A program made the position numbers and the translations under genes. A stretch of DNA of 59,275 bases from assembly GCA_027575765.1 (NCBI GenBank), contig JANBPT010000187.1, forward strand, positions 1-59,275, given 5' to 3'. How positions within the stretch are numbered: position 1 is the stretch's first letter; each line of letters begins with the position of its first letter. Origin of the DNA: Tieghemiomyces parasiticus. Lineage: Eukaryota > Kickxellomycota > Dimargaritomycetes > Dimargaritales > Dimargaritaceae. Shown here piece by piece: positions 10,982 to 20,150 of the stretch. The notes under the pieces were generated by a model that was not told where the DNA came from, did not search any database, and saw nothing but the letters and a program-made list of their open reading frames with translations.

Positions 10982-11616
10982 ATGAGTAGCGGTCCATCCC
11001 ACCGTACGCCGCCGGCAAGTCCGGCCCAGAAACGTAGGTAAACTCCCTCCTCCTCCTTACCAGAGGCCCCGTCCGTTCTCCTTACCTGCCTTCCTCGGTC
11101 CCACCTTACCTTTGAGCACCTCCCTACCTGCCTCACACCCACCCCCTCCCAATACTACCACCCTTACCACCCGCCCCAGTCCACGAGAACCAGTTGCAGA
11201 ACGCCTTTGCCGCCTTCGATACGGCGGGTGACGGCTGGATCCCTGCCACCAAGCTACGCCACGTCCTGACCGCACTCAACCTACCCAACGACCGCGCGGC
11301 GGTAACCGAGCTGCAGGCCGAGCTCGACCGCCACCGCACAGGGCGGATCGAGTACCCGATGTACCTGCGGGTCCTGCGCTCGTGCCTAGCCGCCCGCAAC
11401 CCGGCTGACGAACTCAGATCCCTCTTTGCCATGTTTGACGTGACGGGCGCAGGTCGAATCAGCGTACGGGACCTCGAACGCGTGGCCAGCGAACTGGACG
11501 AGGCCATCCCCGCCGCCGAACTGCAAGAGATGGTGGACATGGCCGACCGGGACGGTGATGGTCTAGTTGACCTGGATGACTTTACGCTGGTCATGCGGAA
11601 AGTGGGCCTGTTGTGA
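10982..11616 (+). CDS. Divergent centrin/Cdc31-like EF-hand protein
   Basis: Two exons, 10982-11033 and 11180-11616, give 162 residues. Centrins are small calcium-binding proteins of spindle pole bodies, basal bodies and nuclear pore/TREX complexes. The basic Ser/Pro-rich start leads into LQNAFAAFDTAGDGWIP (EF1), RTGRIEYPMYLRVL (EF2), LRSLFAMFDVTGAGRIS (EF3) and EMVDMADRDGDGLVDLDDF (EF4). The second half follows centrin order (RVASELDEAIPAAELQEMVD). Only EF4 has a full calcium loop; EF1-EF3 lack key acidic positions. The donor chosen, C|GTAGGT, is the one that keeps the EF-hand frame. A divergent calmodulin-like protein is the alternative. A poly(A)-type AATAATAAA occurs near 11678. Confidence 0.78.
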
Positions 11617-12236
11617 CGGGGTAGGTCCCCCCCCGGCAAAACAAAGTCGATGTAGGATGACAGTGGGGGTCTATAAATAATAAACAATCTATCGATACCG
11701 CGCTTCACTTCGCCAATCGGCCCCTGTGGACCCTGGCGCTGGCCGCTCCAGCCGCCCTGAGGGCCTACGGTTCCAGCCACCCGACAAACGGAAAGTCGAC
11801 CGGTACGTACCGCGGCGATAGGGCTAGCCAGACTCTTCACGGGTGCACTTTGGCCCTCAGTTGAGCTTAGCTGGTCAGGCAGCGAGGTTCGCCCCCCGTC
11901 TAGTAAGCTCCAATTCCGGTTTCTTTTTTTTTTCCCTGGTCCCTCTCTGGTTCTGCCCCACACCCACACACACACACTCCCACCCGTTCACTACTAAACA
12001 CGCTACTTATGCCCGCCCACCCGCAGCCCGGCAAACCTCCTCCCATACAAGCTTCCCCACCCAGTGGTCTACAGGTCTGGTCTGAGGTTTTACATTATTC
12101 GCATCCCTCCTCGTCTTTTTAACTCCCGGCATTTCCTGACCTTTCCTCACCTCTGTCGTGCATTTCTCAGCCCAGCGTCCCCGTCCGTAGCCCCTACCCA
12201 ACCTTCTAACCGCCTGGCATCTAGTCCATTGACGCT
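11617..12236. other. Intergenic between centrin-like and UBL3 genes
   Basis: No gene supported. It holds the centrin 3' end and a pyrimidine-rich UBL3 leader with a short CA-repeat-like tract (about 11960-11980). A 280-codon open frame on the opposite strand reaches into the centrin exon and looks like its shadow. Confidence 0.55.
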
Positions 12237-12936
12237 ATGACCCCACCTCCGCCGCCCTCCCCGTCCGCGGCGGCCGTCTCGGCCGACCAAATCTCCCTCA
12301 AATGCCTGCTCGTGTCGGGCAATCGCCACGTCTTTACATTTCCCGCCACGACCACCGTCCAGCAGGCCAAGAAGCAGATCTTCCAAGAGTGGCCCAAAGG
12401 TAAGGCCAGTCCCGGTGAGGCTTTGACGTCCCTTCTCCGTTCCGCGGTGTAACCCCTCGTCGCCCGGAAGCTTACACCCTACCCCTTTGCCCTACGCGTG
12501 CACACCCACCTTTGCCCTCGCCTCAGATTGGGAGGGAGAGAAACCTGAGTCGCCGGGCAACCTACGTCTACTATACCTTGGCAAGTTCCTCCTAGACAAC
12601 ACCCTACTGGTCGACAACCGCCTCGTTCCGGGCCAAACTTCCACCGTCCACTTGACCGTCAAGGCCGTCGCGGGTCCCGAGGTCCCAAGTAAGTACCGCT
12701 TCTCTCGCTGCGTACCTGCGGGATTCCTCGGCTGTACTCAACAAACGCTTCGGGGCCGAGGCCCCCCAGCCCGCCCATGGGGGGTAGCCAGTCGGCATAT
12801 AGGCTTGGCTCACGTCTATCCTTACCAACTCCCCCACCTACTCGTCACCTCTTTCCTCCGCTTCCATTTAGAACCCACCAAGGCCAGCGGTGGGACGGAC
12901 GACGATGCCCCCGCCTGCCAATGCACGATATTGTAG
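12237..12936 (+). CDS. UBL3: Membrane-anchored ubiquitin-fold protein (UBL3/MUB)
   Basis: Exons 12237-12399, 12527-12688 and 12872-12936 give 129 residues. UBL3/MUB proteins are prenylated ubiquitin-fold proteins that sit at membranes and can act as a membrane-targeting modifier or E2 recruiter. The fold is visible in ISLKCLLVSGNRHVFTFPA, then QQAKKQIFQEWPKDWEGE (human UBL3 has the same W-P-x-D-W-E join), LRLLYLGKFLLDNTLL and STVHLTVKAV. The C-terminus CQCTIL is a CAAX box; the final Leu predicts geranylgeranylation, and the extra cysteine two residues before is a possible palmitoylation site, as in UBL3's CCVIL. A Pro/Ala-rich lead of about 17 residues precedes the domain. All junctions are in phase. 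Confidence 0.93.
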
Positions 12937-13280
12937 TAATCCGTGGCGACCTTCTCGGTACGAACCACCGTCGGGCAAGGCTGCATGCTTCTCGTTTATC
13001 GTCGGTCCGATTTTTTGCAGCGTTCAGGTCTCCCCAACCCCTAGTCTTTCTGTGCCGCACCGCCCGTGCCCTTACTTTGTTACTTTTATAACGGCGTCTG
13101 CCTCACCTCAATTCTCCCCCCCCCCTACTTACTAAAGTCACACTATTCTAATTTCCCACCCTCCCTCCTTATCCACTCCTTTAGACCATCAATCCATTAC
13201 TCAACATTTTAATATAATCATTTGGTCGACCCCCCCACAGTCTTCAAACAGTTGAGGGCTACTCATGAAGCAGCTCGAAT
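12937..13280. other. Convergent 3' region of UBL3 and argininosuccinate synthase
   Basis: 344 bp between two converging stops, rich in C and T tracts. No coding or RNA gene seen. Confidence 0.6.
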
Positions 13281-14510
13281 CTAAAATTTTCCACCCCATT
13301 TCTTGAGACGGATGCTCTGGATCTTGATAAAGCCCTCCGAATCCTGAGGGGAGAAGCCGCCTTGGACGTCCATGCTGCTCTCCTCCATGTCGTACAGCTT
13401 CTCGGTCTCGCTGAAGCGGCCCTCAACCACCGCATTACCCTTGTACAGCTTGAGGCGCACCACGCCGTTGACATTCTTCTGCGAAGCGGCGATCGTGGAC
13501 GTAATGAGGGCGCCCTCGGGCGAGAAGTAGAGGCCATTGTACAGCAGCTTGGAGAAGGCCGGGGTGACGTGCTCGTCACGGTACTGGCGCACTTCGCGGT
13601 CCAGGACCAGGCCCTCCAGATCGACGTGGGCGACGCGCAGGATGGTACCGCCGGGGGTCTCGTAGCAGCCGCGGCTCTTGATGCCAATGAAGCGGTTCTC
13701 GACAATGTCGACGCGACCAATGCCGTGACGGCGAGCCAGGGCGTTGAGGTAGAGGAACAAGTCCAATGGGTCGGTGACGGCGGTGCCGTCGTCTTGGTTC
13801 ACGACCCGCACGGGGCGGCCGGCCTCGAAAGTGATGTGAATGCGCTCCGGGGTGTTGGGGGCGTCCTCGGGGGCCACGGTGAGCTTCCACATGTCGTGGG
13901 GCGGGGTGACGTTGGGGTCCTCGAGGATACCGGCCTCATACGAAATGTGGAAGAGGTTCTCGTCGGTGGACCAGGGCTTGGCGGCGGTCTGGACGACCGG
14001 GATGGACTTTTCAGCGGCGTAGGCCAGCAGGTCGTTGCGGCCCTGGAAGCGGTTGAAGAAGGCCGGCACACGCCAGGGCGCAATCACCTGGATACCAGGG
14101 GCTAGGGCGTAGTAGGCCAGCTCAAAACGGACCTGGTCGTTGCCCTTGCCCGTGCAGCCGTGCGACACGTGGGTGCAACCCTCGGCCTGGGCGATCTGGA
14201 TCTGGCTGCGAGCGATCACGGGGCGGGCCAGAGAAGTGCCCAGCAGGTACACGCCCTCGTAGATGGCATTGGTCTGCACGGCCGGGAAGATGAGCTCCTC
14301 AACAAACTCGCGGCGCAGGTCCACAATGTGAACCTTGGAGGCACCCAGGCCCAGGGCCTTGGCGCGGGCCTCCTCAAAGTCCTCCTCCTGGCCGACATCG
14401 GCCATGTAGGCCTGGACCTCGTAGCCCTCCTCCAGGAGCCAGGCCAGGATACAGGAGGTGTCGAGGCCACCAGAGTAGGCGAGCAGAACTTTACCCTTGG
14501 GAGCGGCCAT
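13281..14510 (-). CDS. ARG1: Argininosuccinate synthase
   Basis: A single intronless exon of 409 residues, normal length. It catalyses the ATP-dependent joining of citrulline and aspartate to argininosuccinate in cytosolic arginine synthesis. The N-terminal nucleotide loop is LLAYSGGLDTS (about residues 9-19). The second signature G-C-T-G-K-G-N-D-Q lies near residue 120, followed by APWRVPAFFNRFQGRNDL. ENRFIGIKSRGCYETPGGT and the tetramerising C-terminal helix region are present. No residue of the signatures looks lost. On the minus strand a TATAAAG (14615-14623) lies about 105 bp upstream. Codon use is strongly C-biased, as in a well-expressed gene; a 247-codon open frame on the opposite strand is its shadow. 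Confidence 0.98.
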   Translation of the reverse strand: MAAPKGKVLLAYSGGLDTSCILAWLLEEGYEVQAYMADVGQEEDFEEARAKALGLGASKVHIVDLRREFVEELIFPAVQTNAIYEGVYLLGTSLARPVIARSQIQIAQAEGCTHVSHGCTGKGNDQVRFELAYYALAPGIQVIAPWRVPAFFNRFQGRNDLLAYAAEKSIPVVQTAAKPWSTDENLFHISYEAGILEDPNVTPPHDMWKLTVAPEDAPNTPERIHITFEAGRPVRVVNQDDGTAVTDPLDLFLYLNALARRHGIGRVDIVENRFIGIKSRGCYETPGGTILRVAHVDLEGLVLDREVRQYRDEHVTPAFSKLLYNGLYFSPEGALITSTIAASQKNVNGVVRLKLYKGNAVVEGRFSETEKLYDMEESSMDVQGGFSPQDSEGFIKIQSIRLKKWGGKF

Positions 14511-15482
14511 GGTACAGAAAGGGATCGGTGGGGATGGTGAAGTACAGCAGTGGAAAGGCGGTAGAGACGCGTGCGGCAGGAATAATGGATTGCCGATGAA
14601 ACGAGTGGGGGGGACTTTATAAGACAGATGGGGCAGGAGTGGGGGGGGGTTTCAGAGCCTAAGGAGCGTGATCGGTTTGGCAGTTGGGTGACTCGTCGGC
14701 GGGGGACGGCTGCAGACGCTGTCTTTATAAATTGAGCAGGCTAAAGTGACTGGCCGGGAGGAGGGGAAATGGGACGGCGGGGTAGCTGATCGCCAATTGG
14801 ATGTTGCGAGCCGTTGAAGGGGTGGAAATGCCAACCGACGGACCATGAAAAAAAAAAACCCTCACCATTACGCACCCGGATGCTGCTCTACCATAACGAG
14901 CTCCCCGAGCCCATACACCGTGCAGGCTGTTAATGAGTCAGGGCCGAGGCCCAAACCTTAGGCCGCGCCACAGTTTTTTTTTTATATAATCATTATTCAC
15001 AGCAACGGTGGTGCAGTCTGAGGTGGTTAGTGAGCCACCTATCCAACGTCGGACAATCGTTGCGACCGGGGCTAGCCATTGGCTACATGAAGAGATATCA
15101 AACCAATCAACAACCTACAGTCACGATGAATCATGAGCGAGGAGGCTAAGAATGATGTGGGCGGTGGCGGGACCAAAAGGGAAAGCAAAAAAAAAGGAAA
15201 GGACGGTGAAAAGAGCCCCCTCCACAGTCACCAGACAAGGACCATGTCACCCGCTATATCCGCACCCCCTCCCCTCCAACATCTCCTTCGGGGTAAAGAC
15301 TCGATTTGCACTCACCCCTCGGGTTTCAAAGGCAGCCAAACCCGCTGTCCAATGCACGGCACTCCAGGAGCGTGAAGTATATGTATTAAAAAATCGACAT
15401 GTCCACACGTTATCAAGAACCAGCTTCGCGTGGCCACCCCTCCGCCGCGGCGTGCGACCCCCACTCTTCCGTCGCCCGCACC
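14511..15482. other. Intergenic, ASS promoter and SCP2 3' region
   Basis: No gene supported. Open frames at 15133-15611 lack motifs. The left part is the ASS promoter, with a TATA box at 14615-14623 and a second TATAAA-like site near 14722. Confidence 0.55.
14615..14623 (-). promoter_or_regulatory. TATA box of argininosuccinate synthase
   Basis: CTTATAAAG on the minus strand about 105 bp upstream of the ASS start codon. Confidence 0.6.
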
Positions 15483-16514
15483 CTAGAGCTTGGCCTGGGG
15501 GCGCACCGCCTTGAGCACCGACTCAAGTTTCATGCTCAGCATCAGGTTGCCCTTAATCTTGAGTTTACCGCCCATGAAGGCACTCTGCGGGTTGAGCTCG
15601 CCGCGACCTAGCGCCCCGAAATCAACGTCGTCCAGGACCAGTATCGTATCGGCCTTCACGGGGGCGGCGGCGGGACCCTTGGTCACCAGTCGCTCAACGG
15701 GCACGTCCGGGGACTTAAGGTTGAGCACCCACGACTGACGCTGACCCTCGGCGTTGCGCAGGTCAATTTGGAACACCCCACGTACGCCCTGGATCAGCTT
15801 CTGACGGCTGGCGGCGTCCTGGGCGGTGAGCCCGGCGCGGAGTTGCTGGAACAAGGCCGAGGACTGGAAGCCTGGCGCACCCAGCTCGTCGGCGGTGGTA
15901 GGGGACGGGGAATTCGGTGCTGCCTTGGTAGGGGCTGGGGTGGTAACGGCCAGCTTCTTGACCGTCTGGAACAGGGTGTCCAGCTTGGTGGCCAGCATGA
16001 TATTGCCGCGAATCTTAAGCTTACCAGCCATATAGGCGGCCTGGCCTGTGATGGGACGAAAGAAAGGCGAGGACGGAGGAGGGGGGAAGGACCAACCAGG
16101 AAGTGTTTAGCTCATAGGGTCCAGGTAACCTCGGCAGTGAATTATCTGGGCCGTTACGGCCAGTGCTGAGGGGAGGGGGGAGAGCGGCCCAGATATCACT
16201 CACGGCTTACCTTGCAATTTACCCTCGCTCATGGCGACAAGGTCCGCATCGGCCACATTGATAATAACGCTGGGTTTCAACGGAGCCACCGGTGCCCCGA
16301 GGGAGACTATCGCCGCGTCGGACGTGGCCGGCTTCTTAAGGTTGAGAGTCCAGGTCTGAACCTTGCCGCCGGTGTTCTTGACGTTGATCTGAAATACGCC
16401 CCCGACCTTGCTGACCAGGCCGTCCCGGGTGGCGGCGGGCGCGCCGGCCAGGGCGGCAGCCATACCGCTGAACACGGGGGAGGCACTGAAGCCGGGGACG
16501 TCGAGTAGACTCAT
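15483..16514 (-). CDS. Tandem SCP2 sterol-carrier-domain protein
   Basis: Two exons, 16514-16211 and 16045-15483, encode 288 residues. SCP2 domains bind sterols, acyl-CoAs and other lipids, commonly in peroxisomes. Two complete domains are seen. The first (about 10-130) has VGGVFQINVKN, WTLNLKKP, and AYMAGKLKIRGNIMLATKL. The second (about 160-285) has VRGVFQIDLRN, WVLNLKSP, LNPQSAFMGGKLKIKGNLM. A Pro/Thr/Ala linker joins them. The last residues are QAKL; AKL is an accepted variant of the SKL type-1 peroxisomal signal. Stand-alone SCP2 proteins are usually about 125 residues with one domain, so this is a duplication. The single intron (GTAAGC to CACAG) splits the first domain. Confidence 0.9.
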
Positions 16515-17119
16515 GGTGCGAGCAGGGGGGGGCAGGGCCGAAGTTGGAAGCAAGGGGAGTGGGTTAAAACTAGGGAGAAGACACGCGGAAGTCGGATTAG
16601 GCGAACAAAGTGTACGGTGTTAAACGGGCAGCCGTAAGCATCTGCCCCTCGCCCCGGCCGGCGCGGCCCGCTGCTATTTAAACCACCTCCTGGCAGGGGC
16701 GTAAGGGGGAGGGAAGATTGGCAGGTGAAAAGGCGTCGTCCTTTAGCAGGGTTTGCTGGTGTTAACCCATCTTGGCTTGTGAGGGCCCCGTGTGAATCCA
16801 CCTCCCCTGGCACCGCAGTGCGCCTAGAATTGACGCCAATCTTCCAGTCCCGCCTGAAACGCCACCCCACTGGTCCCCCGCTCCCGCCGGACTAATCCCC
16901 ACTGGCTTGCGGCGCACGCCTATCGTGCCGCCATTATCCCCCCCTCCTCACTCCGTTGTATGCCGCCAGGTCGTGGGACCTCGCCCGCCCCTCAGGTGTA
17001 CCTGCGCCGGCCTCCAGTTCGCCAGGCCCCATGTACATGGCTGGATCTCTTCTGTCACCCTTCACCTCGCTCGTGTCCGCAACAAGGTGACTCCCCCCAA
17101 AAAAACGCACATTCTCGCC
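16515..17119. other. Divergent promoter region, SCP2 / SMIM8
   Basis: 605 bp between head-to-head starts. A TTTAAAT TATA-like site at about 16675-16681 faces the SCP2 gene. No other gene seen. Confidence 0.5.
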
Positions 17120-17540
17120 ATGGCTATCCCGACAGGTCCCGCCGGCCCCTCGCCCCCGTCGGAGTCCACGCCCAGCCACAAGATCAACTCCACAAGACTG
17201 TTCCGCGTGCTCAACCCTGAGGTAAGCTGCCGTCTCCTGGCGTAGGTGATCACCCCCATGGCCCAGGCCGAGCCCACCATTCACCAGGTTCACTCCGCCC
17301 CTCGCCCCGCCTCACCGCCCCCAGCTCTTCTTCCCCAAGAACCGCTACGTTATGGCCTTCGGGCTAATCACATTTACGGGCGCCGTGGCCTACTTTGCCT
17401 GGGACGACGCCCAGTACCGGCTGCGCAACCCGAGTGGAAATACTGTCTTGGCTTCCGAGCCTACCGAGACCCCAATGACCTACCAGGAGCGGATGCAACT
17501 CAAACAGCAGCAGCAGTCGTCGTCATCCCCAACGGTCTAA
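17120..17540 (+). CDS. SMIM8: SMIM8-like small integral membrane protein
   Basis: Two exons, 17120-17221 and 17325-17540, give 105 residues. The join produces TRLFRVLNPELFFPKNRYVM followed by a single hydrophobic segment AFGLITFTGAVAYFAW, the same order as animal SMIM8 (T-x-L-F-R-x-x-N-P-E-L-F then V-M-A-F-G-L). The function of SMIM8 is not established; one membrane pass with a Ser/Pro-rich N-terminus and a Gln/Ser-rich tail (QQQQSSSSP) is visible. The splice sites are GTAAGC and CCCCAG, phase 0. An AAATAAA poly(A)-type signal lies about 45 bp after the stop. Confidence 0.85.
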
Positions 17541-17710
17541 CGGTGGACCCTTGCCTCCCGTTTGTTATGCTACTACAAGTGCTGGTAAATAAACCCCCCC
17601 CCCCTCATACTCAACTCAGACCGGTCGCATCGCACCCGCAATACTAACGACCGAACCCTGTCCTTTCCTGGATGCCACCACACCCCCCTCCCCTGATTTA
17701 GGCCGAGTCG

Positions 17711-18265
17711 ATGGCACCGTGGCCCAGCCAAGTGCCCTCCGAACCACCCGGTTTGGGCATAGCTGATGGATCCTTAGCCTTTACGCTCACCTGGTGGTCC
17801 ACCCTGCCCTCTGGCGTCCGCCCAGTGGTGTTGCAGACCTGCCAGGCCCTGGAGCGCCGCATTTTCCCCAAAACCGAGGCCATGGCCCTGGCCGCAGAGA
17901 CCCGCCGACCGGGCACGCGGTTACTGGTCGCCCGCGCGGCGGATGATCAGATCGCCGGGTACGCTCTCGTCACCGTGGCCCGCATTGACTCCACCGCCCG
18001 CCTCGTCAAGCTCGCCGTGGTTCCGGCGTACCGGCGAAAAGGGCTCGGGCGACGGCTGGTGCAACACGTGGTGGCCTACGTTGCCGGGCCGAAGGTTCGT
18101 GTGGCCAAGGTGCGGCTGCACGTGGACCCTGTCCGGTCCGGGGCCCAGCAGCTGTACCGGCAAGTGGGCTTTGTCACCACTGCCGCTATCCCGGACTACT
18201 ATGGTTCGGGTCGGCCCGCGGGGGTCATGGAACTGACCACGGCAGCGACCGACTATTCTATCTGA
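17711..18265 (+). CDS. GNAT-family N-acetyltransferase
   Basis: A single exon of 184 residues. The acetyl-CoA-binding motif A is clear: VKLAVVPAYRRKGLGRRLVQHVV (R-R-x-G-x-G at its centre), preceded by the strand AGYALVTVARID and followed by VRLHVDPVRSGAQQLYRQVGF (motif B, with the usual A-x-x-L-Y-x-x-x-G-F) and DYYGSGRPAGVMEL. The second half resembles ribosomal-protein or N-terminal-Ala acetyltransferases (YYGSGR); the substrate cannot be read off. A preceding helix (TCQALERRIFPKTEAM) recalls small eukaryotic GNATs. It follows SMIM8 on the same strand by 170 bp and converges on the Grx-like gene. Confidence 0.88.
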   Translation: MAPWPSQVPSEPPGLGIADGSLAFTLTWWSTLPSGVRPVVLQTCQALERRIFPKTEAMALAAETRRPGTRLLVARAADDQIAGYALVTVARIDSTARLVKLAVVPAYRRKGLGRRLVQHVVAYVAGPKVRVAKVRLHVDPVRSGAQQLYRQVGFVTTAAIPDYYGSGRPAGVMELTTAATDYSI

Positions 18266-18614
18266 GTACAGGGTCCCGCCTCAGATGGAGGCTCAGGTGG
18301 GATCAGTCCGGGTGGCTGCCGTTCCCCAATCGAACGCGTTACAGCCTTATCCAGACTTATCGCCAGGCACCTGTCCCCTCTGGCACCGCGTCGTTAATTC
18401 AGCCGCATACCACGGATTGGGGTATACAGGAATATATATATATATAGGGAAACATCTATAGGGTAAAACCGTGTGTTAAAGTGAAATAATGGAATCCATC
18501 AGTGGTCATCTAACTAGCTCCGGTCCAATCTACAAAGGGTCTAATCAGACAAGGGCAAACACCACGAAAGGAGGCGCATACCCGCTAACCCCGGCGGGCT
18601 AGGTTCCGATCGTT
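18266..18614. other. Convergent spacer, GNAT / Grx-like gene
   Basis: No gene seen. It contains an AT dinucleotide run at about 18432-18447 and the 3' ends of two converging genes. Confidence 0.6.
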
Positions 18615-19257
18615 CTAGGCTGACCGGCGGTCGTGGCGTTGTTTTAGGGCAGTGAATCCGCCCACAAACCGCCGCAACTGTGGGTCACAACCCTCATAAA
18701 TGAATGGCGACGTCGTGTGGGCCTGGGGGGCATCGGGGATTGTCTGTACCCGACATAGTTAGGTTGCGTAGAACAAGGGGAGAGGTCGTCAGCGGTCGGT
18801 ACCTGTAGATATGGTCGCTGGGGTGAGGTTTTCTACAGTGCGACGTACGGCAGCCGCGATCGATACCCTAGCCTACTTACCTGGTGCAACTCGCGGACAC
18901 GGGCGGGCCACTCGCTACGGGTAACGGGTAAGGCCTGTACACGAACGCTCGCGGGCGGAGCGTTCGCCTGCATCTGCTGGGCCAAGTGGAGTGCAGCGCG
19001 ATAGAACCCGCACTCCTCGTAGCCTTCCTACAATCCGGGACCGTATGGTTGGGAGGCAAAGGGGAGGGGGGCTTAACGTCAGGCCATTGTGCGAAAAATG
19101 ATCGTAGTCACGCTTCTCGGGTGACGCGGGCTTCATAAAGGGTTCAACCGTGGGCTGGGTAGTCGTTACGGAGACTTACGATGGTGTAGCAGGTGGTGGC
19201 TGGTAACAGCTCCGGGGTCGAGGCCTTAGCCGGCCCAGAATTCGGCCAGGACCACAT
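18615..19257 (-). CDS. Small glutaredoxin-like (thioredoxin-fold) protein, MDH1B N-terminus type
   Basis: Four exons, 19257-19180, 19027-18881, 18832-18803 and 18743-18615, of 78, 147, 30 and 129 nt, all phase 0 with GT-AG ends, give 127 residues. The join across exons 1 and 2 makes TCYTIEGYEECGFYRAALHL: a beta strand followed by C-x-F-Y, where glutaredoxins have C-P-Y-C. Exon 4 begins TIPDAPQAHTTSPFIYEGC and continues RRFVGGFTALKQ, like the S-P-x-I and G-G-x-x-D/E-F elements. The closest recalled pattern is the glutaredoxin-like N-terminal domain of animal MDH1B (G-x-x-D-C-P-Y-Y, S-P-I-I-W, L-G-G-Y-N-E-F). Only one active-site Cys is kept, so a binding or structural role is likelier than disulfide exchange (inference). 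Exon 3 is a 30-nt microexon. Confidence 0.75.
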
Positions 19258-20150
19258 GGCAATCTGGGGGGTATCGACGGGCGAGGTGGGCGACCTATAC
19301 GACAGAGGTCAGTTGGTATGTGAATAGCTCAACGGTGGCTTGGTTCGTTACAGAAGAATGACCGTAAAGGCTGGTTGAGCGAGCGACTCTGCAGACGGGT
19401 CGAAGGGAATGAGACGACGGGAGTGGGCAAACCGCCCCCTTCAAAGCAGGAGAGGCCTAGCAAGAAAAAAAAACATCCCCCCACCACCCTTAGAATGGCA
19501 ATCCGGCACCATGTGGTTCGCGGATTCGGCTGACGAGTCGCCCACATCTACTGGTCAGACGCCGCGCTGCGTTACGGGCAAAGTCCCAACTTTCCATGGT
19601 GCGCCCGGCCGAGGCTTAACAGGCACGATCATTTGCCCCACTATCATCAGCCCAGCACCACCAAGGACTAGCCGCCTACCCATACTTTGATAGCGACCCC
19701 CCGTCTATTAGACACCACTGAGGTTTGGCGCCGAGCCTTGCTGGCCTGCAGCCCCCTCCCCAACGTGTACAACATATTGGCTGCCATGCCCGCACCCTTG
19801 CTTAAACCGCCATCCCCCCCTCCGTTTAGCCTAGACCCACGAGTCTGTCGTTCCGGACTGGTCCGCCTCTACCTTTCGGATACCCCCTCGCGAACTTGCT
19901 GACCACTCGCCGTGCCTACGTTCCAGCGGAGGCTCGCTTTCGGCTCGCCTCGGCACCGGTCCCACTAGGGCACAGCCATTTTGCAGCTCCCTTCCCGGTC
20001 TTCTCTCCATAGCCTCTCCTCACATGGCTCGATTACCCCGCACCTAACCCAGTCCGTTTCCTCCTCACTGCTTTCCCATTTTCGCCCTCCGCAATTCCTA
20101 GCCTCCCACTCAACTTCCCCCCCATTAACCTCGTTTTTCCTTAATTCTCC
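19258..20150. other. Divergent promoter region, Grx-like / PRPP synthetase
   Basis: 893 bp between head-to-head starts. Short frames at 19409-19690 and 19687-19902 have no recognisable motif or shared splice pattern. The last 200 bp before PRS is pyrimidine-rich, like a leader. Confidence 0.5.

Noticed and set aside
11133..11975. 280-codon open frame on the minus strand
   Set aside because: Mirror of the centrin-like exon; Arg/Ser-rich composition typical of an antisense shadow.
13362..14105. 247-codon open frame on the plus strand
   Set aside because: Antisense of argininosuccinate synthase, whose motifs are complete on the other strand.
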